From an uncultured Eubacterium sp. (GTDB lineage: Bacteria; Bacillota; Clostridia; Lachnospirales; Lachnospiraceae): 64,000 nt of DNA. The notes under the pieces were generated by a model. The model saw nothing but the letters and a program-made list of their open reading frames with translations, did no database searches and had not been told where the DNA came from. Where the stretch lies: assembly GCA_947089855.1 (NCBI GenBank), contig CAMUML010000015.1:1-64000 (forward strand), in the 5' to 3' direction. The position numbers and the translations under genes were made by a program. Below, one piece after another: positions 36,424 to 43,934 of this stretch (its first letter is position 1; each line of letters opens with the position of its first letter).

Positions 36424-36888
36424 TTATTTATTAAACCTTGTAATATTTGCATCGTTTAAAGTAAAATCGTAATAATTCAAATCCTGGCGGAAAGTCCATC
36501 CGACGCTTTTCCAAAAACAGTTGCCGGCCTCATTGTCTTTAAAAGCAATCAGCGAGACTTTGTTTACCTGCTCTTTTTGCAGTGCCTTCATGGCAAATAC
36601 GGCCATTGCTTTCCCGATGCCTTGTTTGCGGTACGCTTCCTGCACGCAGACATGGTAAAAGCAGCCGCGCCTGCCGTCATGCCCACATAAAATAGTGCCA
36701 ACAATGCGCCCGCTGCATTCTGCGACTACGCTCGTATCTGGATTTCGCCGTAAAAAGCGTTCGACGCCTTCCTTGGAATCGTCAATCGAGCGGATGCCAA
36801 ACCCGCGGATGGTCATCCAAAGTGCATGTACCTGCGGGTAATCTTCGATTTTCATTTCCCTAATCTGTATGTTTTGCTGCATGCCCAT
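36424..36888 (-). CDS. GNAT acetyltransferase in the arg operon, candidate short N-acetylglutamate synthase
   Basis: About 155 residues with a complete GNAT fold: EDYPQVHALWMTIRGFGIRS, VVAECSGRIVGTILCG, then the acetyl-CoA loop CVQEAYRKQGIGKAM (Q-x-x-G-x-G/A type) and ALIAFKDNEAG-like strand. It sits where argJ usually stands, between argC and argB, and no argJ is present in the window. Short GNAT proteins can serve as N-acetylglutamate synthases in other bacteria, so that role is proposed here. The start is uncertain: ATG 36888 or 36882 are likely; the TTG at 36912 is less so. Alternative: acetylation of another metabolite or protein. Confidence 0.6.
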   Translation of the reverse strand: MGMQQNIQIREMKIEDYPQVHALWMTIRGFGIRSIDDSKEGVERFLRRNPDTSVVAECSGRIVGTILCGHDGRRGCFYHVCVQEAYRKQGIGKAMAVFAMKALQKEQVNKVSLIAFKDNEAGNCFWKSVGWTFRQDLNYYDFTLNDANITRFNK

Positions 36889-37009
36889 ATCCTGCTGCTG
36901 CCCGGACTGCAAATACCGTGCCGGGCTGCATGCCCCTTTCCTGCCCGTATACTGGACGCTAATTATAGGCCAGACTACATGTATTTAGATAACAGCGTAT
37001 TGGTTCCGG

Positions 37010-38065
37010 TTAAGGGAACAGCGGTACCTGTTCCAGCCCCTGTGTTTCTGCAAATCCAAACAACAGGTTCATATTCTGCACAGCCTGCCCGGCTGCCCCT
37101 TTTACCAGGTTATCCAGTGCGCCAACCATTATAATGCGTCCGGTCCTTTCATCGATCTTAAAATTAATGTCTACATAATTGCTGCCTTCTACCCACTTTG
37201 TCTCCGGGAATACTTCTGGTTCCAGGATGCGGATAAACGTTTCTTCCCCGTAATATTTCTGGTAGGCTGCACGGACCTCCGGTCCGCCTGGCAGGCTGCC
37301 GTCTGGCTTTTTGGCCAGTGACGCATAGGCGGTCGCCAGGATGCCGCGGTTCATCGGTACTAAATGCGGCGTAAAATTAATGGTTACTTTGTGCCCTGCC
37401 GCATAGCCTAACTGCTCTTCAATTTCCGGTGTATGCCTGTGTGCGGCAATGCCATATGCTTTGATGTTTTCATTGACCTCACAAAATAGGTTGGCGGTTT
37501 TCGCTCCGCGCCCTGCCCCGGAAACCCCGCTTTTTGCGTCGATAATCAGCGTACTGGTATCAATCAGCCCTTCTTTTACAAGCGGGTATGCCGTTAAGAT
37601 CGAACAGGTCGTATAACAGCCAGGGTTTGCTACCAGCCTTGCCTTTTTTATATCTTCCCGGTTTAGCTCGCAAAGCCCATATACCGCTTCCTCCAAAAAC
37701 TGTGGGGACTGGTGGCTGATATGGTACCATTGTTCGTATACCTGCACGTCTTTTAAGCGGTAGTCCGCGCTTAGGTCGATAAACTTTGCTTCCTGCAAAT
37801 ATTCTTCTTTTAAAGCGGACGCCAAAAAACCTTGCGGCGTCGCCGTAAATATAACGTCTGCTTGGCTTGCCAGCTCTGCGATATTGTCGTCTAGGCAAGG
37901 GCCTTCTATGGCCTGGAACATATTTTGGTAAACAGATGCATATGTTTGGCCAATGTAGCTTCTGGAACCGAGCCATTTAATTTCTACCTCTGGGTGCCTG
38001 GCAAGGATGCGTACTAGTTCTGCCCCTGCGTATCCGGTTGCACCGATAATGCCTGCTTTTATCAT
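37010..38065 (-). CDS. argC: N-acetyl-gamma-glutamyl-phosphate reductase
   Basis: A 351-aa NADPH enzyme for the third arginine step. GATGYAGAELVRIL forms the nucleotide loop; the catalytic Cys lies in VANPGCYTTCSILT; the HRHTPEIEEQL segment supplies the active-site His. The gene leads the operon argC-GNAT-argB-argD and diverges from argG across a 470-bp regulatory region. Confidence 0.95.
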   Translation of the reverse strand: MIKAGIIGATGYAGAELVRILARHPEVEIKWLGSRSYIGQTYASVYQNMFQAIEGPCLDDNIAELASQADVIFTATPQGFLASALKEEYLQEAKFIDLSADYRLKDVQVYEQWYHISHQSPQFLEEAVYGLCELNREDIKKARLVANPGCYTTCSILTAYPLVKEGLIDTSTLIIDAKSGVSGAGRGAKTANLFCEVNENIKAYGIAAHRHTPEIEEQLGYAAGHKVTINFTPHLVPMNRGILATAYASLAKKPDGSLPGGPEVRAAYQKYYGEETFIRILEPEVFPETKWVEGSNYVDINFKIDERTGRIIMVGALDNLVKGAAGQAVQNMNLLFGFAETQGLEQVPLFP

Positions 38066-38163
38066 GTATTTATGCCTCCGTTATTTTTGGGATTGTGGCT
38101 GCTTAAGGCTGCATACGTTTCTTTTCGTTTTCTTTTCATTTTTTTTTGCTGTTTCGCATTCCC

Positions 38164-38235
38164 ATACTAATATAAAACAGGAAAAAACTCAAGCTTTTTT
38201 TTCTGTTTTTTTCTCATTTTTTGTATATTTATTCA
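38164..38235 (-). promoter_or_regulatory. argC promoter and ARG box
   Basis: Minus strand TTGAGT (38187-38192), a 17-bp spacer and TAGTAT (38164-38169). TGTATATTTATTCA at 38222-38235 differs at one position from the ArgR consensus TGAATWWWWATTCA and lies about 30 bp upstream of the -35. Confidence 0.65.
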
Positions 38236-38406
38236 TTTTGTATGTTTGTATGCGTCTTTTTATACATTATTTTATGACTTATTAATGATCGTGCTATAAA
38301 TGGAATGGATAGCTATCGGCTTGGAACTTTAGCTGTTTTCCTGGAGTTGGCGTTGTTTTTGTGAAATAGGTGCCGCGGATGGATTCAGTCAATCCGCTTA
38401 GTTTTG

Positions 38407-38471
38407 ATGAATTTTTATGATTTTTTTTGCATATTTTTTCACTTGCATACTGGGTACAAGTATTGTATATT
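38407..38471 (+). promoter_or_regulatory. argG promoter with tandem ARG boxes
   Basis: ARG-box-like sites TGAATTTTTATGAT (38407-38420) and TGCATATTTTTTCA (38428-38441) are 21 bp apart centre to centre, two helical turns, as for ArgR hexamer sites. TTGCAT (38443-38448), a 17-bp spacer and TATATT (38466-38471) form the promoter just after them. Confidence 0.65.
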
Positions 38472-38537
38472 AATTGTTGGTTCGTATTATTATAAAAAAT
38501 TACTATAAAATTATTCGGAAAGAAAGGGACATTACTT

Positions 38538-39752
38538 ATGAAAGAAAAAGTTATCCTGGCGTATTCAGGCGGCCTGGACACGACGGCGATCATTCCGTGG
38601 CTGAAAGAAAATTATGATTATGAAGTTATCTGCTGCTGTGTAGACTGCGGGCAGGAAAGCGAGCTGGACGGCCTGGAGGAACGTGCGAAATTATCAGGCG
38701 CTGCAAAATTATACATTGAAGATATTACGGATGAGTTTTGCGAAGACTATATCATCCCTTGTGTACAGGCAGGGGCTGTATATGAAAATAAATACCTGCT
38801 TGGTACTTCAATGGCACGGCCGGGTATTGCAAAAAAACTGGTGGAGGTCGCCCGGAAAGAGGGGGCTGCAGCTATCTGCCACGGCGCTACCGGCAAAGGC
38901 AACGACCAGATCCGTTTTGAGCTTACAATAAAAGCGCTTGCCCCGGATCTGAAGATCATCGCTGCCTGGCGTGATGATAAATGGACAATGGATTCCCGTG
39001 AGTCTGAAATTGCCTACTGTAAGGAACATGGCATCGACCTTCCGTTTTCCGCTGACAACAGCTATAGCCGCGACCGCAACCTGTGGCATATCAGCCATGA
39101 AGGGCTGGAACTGGAAAACCCTGCAAACGAACCAAACTACAACCATTTACTAGTTCTGGGCGTATCCCCGCAGGAAGCGCCGGACGAAGGCGAATACGTA
39201 ACGATGTCGTTTGAAGCCGGCGTCCCAAAATCCATTAATGGGAAAGAAATGAAAGTATCCGATATTATCCGTGAGCTAAACCGTTTGGGCGGCAAACATG
39301 GAATCGGCATTGTAGATATTGTGGAAAACCGGGTCGTTGGCATGAAAAGCCGCGGCGTCTATGAGACACCGGGCGGTACGATCTTAATGGAAGCCCATCA
39401 GCAGCTGGAAGAACTGGTCTTAGACCGCGCTACGATGGAAGCCAAAAAGGATATGGGCAATAAAATGGCACAGATCGTATACGAAGGGAAATGGTTTACC
39501 CCGCTGCGTGAAGCAGTGCAGGCGTTTGTAGAAGCGACACAAAAATATGTGACTGGCGAAGTGAAATTCCAGCTTTATAAAGGGAATATTATAAAAGCCG
39601 GCACCACTTCCCCATATTCGTTATACAGCGAATCGCTGGCCAGCTTTACCACCGGCGACCTGTATGACCACCACGATGCAGAAGGCTTTATTACCCTGTT
39701 TGGGCTGCCTTTGAAAGTACGGGCAATGAAGATGCAGGAACTGGAAAAATAA
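38538..39752 (+). CDS. argG: Argininosuccinate synthase
   Basis: A 404-aa enzyme that joins citrulline and aspartate using ATP. The P-loop AYSGGLDTTAIIPWL is at the N-terminus; AICHGATGKGNDQIRFEL is the second signature; EITYCKEHGI-like and YETPGGTIL segments follow. It converges with the MocR gene; GGGCCAATG/CATTGGCCC at 39773-39801 may act as a shared weak terminator. argH and argF are not in the window. Confidence 0.95.
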   Translation: MKEKVILAYSGGLDTTAIIPWLKENYDYEVICCCVDCGQESELDGLEERAKLSGAAKLYIEDITDEFCEDYIIPCVQAGAVYENKYLLGTSMARPGIAKKLVEVARKEGAAAICHGATGKGNDQIRFELTIKALAPDLKIIAAWRDDKWTMDSRESEIAYCKEHGIDLPFSADNSYSRDRNLWHISHEGLELENPANEPNYNHLLVLGVSPQEAPDEGEYVTMSFEAGVPKSINGKEMKVSDIIRELNRLGGKHGIGIVDIVENRVVGMKSRGVYETPGGTILMEAHQQLEELVLDRATMEAKKDMGNKMAQIVYEGKWFTPLREAVQAFVEATQKYVTGEVKFQLYKGNIIKAGTTSPYSLYSESLASFTTGDLYDHHDAEGFITLFGLPLKVRAMKMQELEK

Positions 39753-39800
39753 GCTGTGCAAAGCACAGGTACGGGCCAATGCAGCAAAAAGCCATTGGCC

Positions 39801-41249
39801 CTATACTGCGCTACGTACACAGGCATCCAAAATAGCTACACCTTCTGCGATCTGGCCCTTGGCCAGATTTCCAAAGCCCAACAGCAGCACTGGGCGTGCA
39901 TTGGGCTTTTTCTGCCCGGCGATATAATACCCTGACAGCCCAGTAACCAAAAGCCCGGCTTCTTTTGCGCTGTTTATCAATTCTTCTTCCGTATGGGGGC
40001 TGTTTACTTCAACGGCAAGATGCAGCCCGGCATGGTCCCCATAAATCTTTTGTACCCAGCGTTTCCCTTTTAGCAATTGCAGCAGCACATCGTGTTTCCC
40101 TTTATAGATACCGCGCATTTTATTTAGATGCCGTTCAAAATACCCCTGTTCGATAAACAGCCCGGCCGTCCGTTGCTGGATTTTCGATACGGTGGATGCA
40201 TAAAAGCTGCATTTATTGCAATAGCCTTCCAGCAATGCAGGTGGAAGCGCCATATAGCTGATGCGGATAGACGGCATAATGCTGTTGGAAAAGGTCCCTA
40301 AGTAAACGACCCGCTGGCCATTTGCCATCCCCTGCAAGGACGGGATTGGTTTTCCTTTATAACGGAATTCGCTGTCATGGTCGTCCTCAATAATATAACG
40401 GCCTGGCCCATTTTCCGCCCAAGACAGCAGCTGCAGCCTGCGCCCAAGCGGCATAACGCAGCCTAGCGGGAACTGGTGGGAAGGCATAACATAAACAAGC
40501 GAAACGCCTGTATCCGTATCTATATCTGCATTTATAACCGCGTCCACCTGCATGCCGCCGCCATCCATTGGCACTGCCTTTACACGGTAGCCAATATTGC
40601 AAAACGTCTGGTATGCCTGCATATAAGTCGGGCTTTCCATCACTACGGTACATGGTTTCCCAATAATCTGTGCGAGCAGCAGCAGCAGGTATTCATTCCC
40701 GGCGCCGATAATGATCTGCTCCGGCGCACAGTATACGCCCCTGGCCCGGTATAAATAGGAAGCAATCGTCCTGCGCAGCCCGTATTCCCCCTGGGGATGC
40801 CCGCTGGAAAGCAGCTCCCCGCGCGCTTCCAGTTCCAGCAGCGCTTCTTTCGCACACTTGCGCCAAGCATTGTAAGGGAACGCACAGCTGTCTATCTGCC
40901 CTGGCAGGAAATTGCAACGCCAGTCTGCTTTTTCATTTGTTTCCGCTGGCTGCATGTCCTGGTATCCGCTGCCCCATCCCGTTGTCAGGTCATACAAAGC
41001 TGCAATTTTGCATACATAATACCCACTCCCACGTTTTGCCGTCAAATACCCTTCACTGACCAGCTGCGCGTAAGCCGCGTCTACGGTACTCCGGCTTACC
41101 TGCAGGCTGGCTGCCAGGTTACGCGCAGAAGGCAGCCTCTCCCCGTGGGAAAGCCTGCCGTTTAAAATATTCTCCTTAATATACCGGTAAATCTGCTCGT
41201 AAAGCGCTGCCCCTGCCTTGCTGTCCAGATCAATCAACAGCTCATTCAC
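39801..41249 (-). CDS. MocR/PdxR-type regulator (GntR HTH fused to an aminotransferase domain) lacking the PLP lysine
   Basis: About 482 residues. The GntR winged helix (residues 10-75: LYEQIYRYIKENILNGRL, LPSARNLAASLQVSRSTVDA) is joined to a fold-type I aminotransferase domain (YVMPSHQFPLG, YIIEDDHDSEFRY). The segment that should hold the PLP lysine reads GTFSNSIMPSIRI: Asn (AAC) stands where GTFSK is expected. PLP could still bind without forming an aldimine, or another ligand may be sensed. The GTG at 41249 overlaps the DUF2225 stop (GTGAATGA) and fits the usual MocR N-terminus; ATG 41270 is the alternative. Targets unknown. Confidence 0.82.
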   Translation of the reverse strand: MNELLIDLDSKAGAALYEQIYRYIKENILNGRLSHGERLPSARNLAASLQVSRSTVDAAYAQLVSEGYLTAKRGSGYYVCKIAALYDLTTGWGSGYQDMQPAETNEKADWRCNFLPGQIDSCAFPYNAWRKCAKEALLELEARGELLSSGHPQGEYGLRRTIASYLYRARGVYCAPEQIIIGAGNEYLLLLLAQIIGKPCTVVMESPTYMQAYQTFCNIGYRVKAVPMDGGGMQVDAVINADIDTDTGVSLVYVMPSHQFPLGCVMPLGRRLQLLSWAENGPGRYIIEDDHDSEFRYKGKPIPSLQGMANGQRVVYLGTFSNSIMPSIRISYMALPPALLEGYCNKCSFYASTVSKIQQRTAGLFIEQGYFERHLNKMRGIYKGKHDVLLQLLKGKRWVQKIYGDHAGLHLAVEVNSPHTEEELINSAKEAGLLVTGLSGYYIAGQKKPNARPVLLLGFGNLAKGQIAEGVAILDACVRSAV

Positions 41250-42027
41250 CTTCGCCTGCGGCCTCCTCATCCTGCTTTTTCAACGCATTAATATCATCTT
41301 TCAGCATCAGTGCCTTATCTTTTAATTTTGCGCTGACTCCCCTGCCCTGGACGACGCTGCCGCAATATCTTAATGCCAGCTCATACTCTTTAAAATGTAC
41401 ACTCAACGCTGCAAGAAGGTAATCATATGTAGCTGCATCCATGCCGCAGATTGGGAAATCCTCTTTGGAAGCAGCTTCCTTAAGCCCATCGTATGCCTGC
41501 TTATAATAGCGGGCTTGTTTTTCCTCCAGCTGCTGTGCGGCTGCTTCCGTAAGCAGCCCTGGTTCTGCCTTTGCCTCTTCCAGCTGGCCACGCAGCAGCC
41601 ATGCGATATGTAAGCACAAATACGCCTGTTCGCTGACCGGAAGCTCCATTGCCATTGCGCAGACCAGCGCAAGTTCATGCTGGCCAACCGCAGCTGCATA
41701 TTGAATCACATGCACCTGCCCATCCAGTACGGCGCGCTGCATAAATTGGGAAGTTACCTTTTCGCGCAGCTTCTTTTGCTGGATGCGCGAGAGCTGTTCA
41801 AAGTTTTTGGTATGCGCAGCAAAGCCGCAGTATGGGCATGCGGTTATGCCGTACTTTAGTGAATCGATATGCCAAAACCTTGGCCGTAAATCAGCATCGG
41901 ACTCTTTCCTGCGCAGCTTGCTGTTCATAACCCGGATGTCATTAAATTTCTGCTCGCAATTCGTACATACCACATTTTTTACATATAAATACTTCTTCTC
42001 TTCTTGCTCATCATATAATACTGACAT
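41242..42027 (-). CDS. DUF2225 protein with zinc-finger-like cysteines
   Basis: 261 residues. VVCTNCEQKF (about 19-28) and ACPYCGFAA (63-71) form a four-Cys metal site separated by about 40 residues, as in DUF2225. The rest (90-240) is helical with TPR-like character (ALVCAMAMEL, KEYELALRYCGSVV). The C-terminus is very acidic. The gene overlaps the MocR start by 8 bp and follows glnS by about 70 bp. The function of the family is unknown. Confidence 0.8.
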   Translation of the reverse strand: MSVLYDEQEEKKYLYVKNVVCTNCEQKFNDIRVMNSKLRRKESDADLRPRFWHIDSLKYGITACPYCGFAAHTKNFEQLSRIQQKKLREKVTSQFMQRAVLDGQVHVIQYAAAVGQHELALVCAMAMELPVSEQAYLCLHIAWLLRGQLEEAKAEPGLLTEAAAQQLEEKQARYYKQAYDGLKEAASKEDFPICGMDAATYDYLLAALSVHFKEYELALRYCGSVVQGRGVSAKLKDKALMLKDDINALKKQDEEAAGEGE

Positions 42028-42097
42028 ATTTTATCCTTTAAAATCCTTTCTCGCAGCCGCCTACGCCGCTGCCCTTGCATTCCGAAAAACCTTGTGC

Positions 42098-43771
42098 CTA
42101 TCGTCCGTCCGTCGGCAGCTTAAAGGAGCTTTTCAGTGAAACGGTACGGTTAAACACCAGATGCCCTTTTGCGGAATCTTTGGAATCTACGCAAAAAAAG
42201 CCGTTCCGGATAAATTGGAAGCTGTCATAAGCCTGTGCATCCGCCAGCCCCTGCTCCACATAACATGTTTTTTTGGTCAGCGAATTTGGATTGAGGTTCA
42301 AGCTTCCGTCTTCTTTGTTATAGACGCCCTTTTCTTCGTCAACCAGGTTTTCAAACAGCCGTACCTCGGCTTCTACCGCAAATGGTGCAGCTACCCAGTG
42401 GATGGTGCCTTTGACCTTGCGCCCGTCTGGGCTGTTCCCGCCTTTTGTCTGCGGGTCATACGTACAATGGACAACGGCAACATTCCCGTCTGCATCCCTT
42501 TCAAACCCTGTGCAGGTCAAGTAATACGCTTTCATAAAACGGACTTCGTTGCCTGGGAACAAACGGAAATATTTTTTTGGCGGTTCTGGCATAAAATCAG
42601 CGCCGTCAATATAAAGCTCGCGGCAAAACGGTACCTGGCGTACCCCAAGCTGCGGATTTTCCATATTATTTTCCATTTCCAGGTATTCTACCTGCCCCTG
42701 CGGGTAATTGTCGATAATAACCTTTACCGGGTCAATTGCCGCCGACACGCGCATTTTTTTCAGCTTTAGGTCTTCACGGATGCAGTATTCCAGCATCGCC
42801 ATATCGGCTGTACTATGCGCTTTGGATACACCGCACAGTTCGATAAATTTCTGGATCGATTCCGGCGTATAGCCGCGCCTGCGCAGGCCGCAGACTGAAA
42901 CCAGCCGCGGGTCGTCCCATCCGTCTACAATGCCGTCTTCCACCAGTTTTTTAATATAGCGCTTGCCGGTTACGACATTGTTTAAATACAGTTTTGCAAA
43001 CTCAATCTGGCGCGGCGGGTGCGGGTATTCCAAAGACTGTACCACCCAGTCATACAGTGGCCTGTGGTCTTCAAATTCCAGCGTACAAAGCGAATGTGTG
43101 ACCCCTTCTATCGCATCCTCAATCGGATGCGCAAAGTCATACATCGGGTAAATACACCAGTCTTCCCCAGTATTATGGTGCGCCATATGGGCCACACGGT
43201 AAATAACCGGGTCACGCATATTCATATTCCCGCTGGCCATATCGATCTTTGCACGCAGCACCTTTTCGCCGTCCGCAAATTCCCCGTTTTTCATGGCTTC
43301 AAACAAAGCCAGGTTTTCTTCTATGCTGCGCCCGCGGCCTGGGTCTTCCCGCCCGGGCTGCGTAAGCGTCCCGCGGTATTCGCGCATCTGCTGCGCATCC
43401 AAATCCGATACATAGGCAAGCCCTTTGCGGATAAGCGTTACGGCTGCTTCATACATCTGATCAAAGTAATCCGAAGCATAAAACAGCTTGTCCCCCCAGT
43501 CCGCTCCAAGCCACTGGATGTCCTCTTTTATGGATGCTACAAATTCCGCCCGTTCTTTGGTCGGGTTGGTATCATCAAAGCGCATATGGAAGGTACCGCC
43601 ATATTGTTTTGCAATCCCGTAATTTAACAAAATAGACTTCGCATGGCCGATATGCAGATAGCCGTTCGGCTCAGGCGGGAACCGTGTACAGACGGTGTCG
43701 TAAACACCGTCCGCAAGGTCTTTATCAATTTCCATTTCAATAAAATTTCTGGATACAGTTTCATGTTCCAT
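42098..43771 (-). CDS. glnS: Glutaminyl-tRNA synthetase
   Basis: A 557-aa class I synthetase. HIGH motif in NGYLHIGHAKSI; RFDDTNPTKE; DGWDDPRLVSVCGLRRRGY. The KMSKS region is diverged (VVTGKRYI where VMSKR is usual), a change tolerated in some class I enzymes. The C-terminal anticodon-binding barrels are present. AGGAGG precedes the start. Presence of GlnRS means Gln-tRNA can be charged directly and not only through the GatCAB route. Confidence 0.95.
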   Translation of the reverse strand: MEHETVSRNFIEMEIDKDLADGVYDTVCTRFPPEPNGYLHIGHAKSILLNYGIAKQYGGTFHMRFDDTNPTKERAEFVASIKEDIQWLGADWGDKLFYASDYFDQMYEAAVTLIRKGLAYVSDLDAQQMREYRGTLTQPGREDPGRGRSIEENLALFEAMKNGEFADGEKVLRAKIDMASGNMNMRDPVIYRVAHMAHHNTGEDWCIYPMYDFAHPIEDAIEGVTHSLCTLEFEDHRPLYDWVVQSLEYPHPPRQIEFAKLYLNNVVTGKRYIKKLVEDGIVDGWDDPRLVSVCGLRRRGYTPESIQKFIELCGVSKAHSTADMAMLEYCIREDLKLKKMRVSAAIDPVKVIIDNYPQGQVEYLEMENNMENPQLGVRQVPFCRELYIDGADFMPEPPKKYFRLFPGNEVRFMKAYYLTCTGFERDADGNVAVVHCTYDPQTKGGNSPDGRKVKGTIHWVAAPFAVEAEVRLFENLVDEEKGVYNKEDGSLNLNPNSLTKKTCYVEQGLADAQAYDSFQFIRNGFFCVDSKDSAKGHLVFNRTVSLKSSFKLPTDGR

Positions 43772-43803
43772 CGCTAAACGTCCTCCTGAATGACAGCTGG
43801 AAA

Positions 43804-43846
43804 AACCAGCAGATTACTCTAACTAACAGAGTAACACAGCTGGTTT
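43804..43846 (-). terminator. Terminator of the glycan operon
   Basis: Minus strand AACCAGC/GCTGGTT outer stem and TTACTCT/AGAGTAA inner stem, followed by TTTTT. It lies 90 bp after the GH95-like stop and before glnS. Confidence 0.75.
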
Positions 43847-43934
43847 TATGCGTCAATAACTTTTGAGATGGGATGGTAGATTTAATCAGGGTAGATTTTA
43901 ATTGTTATGCAATAGGCGGTCCATATGGCAGCTA

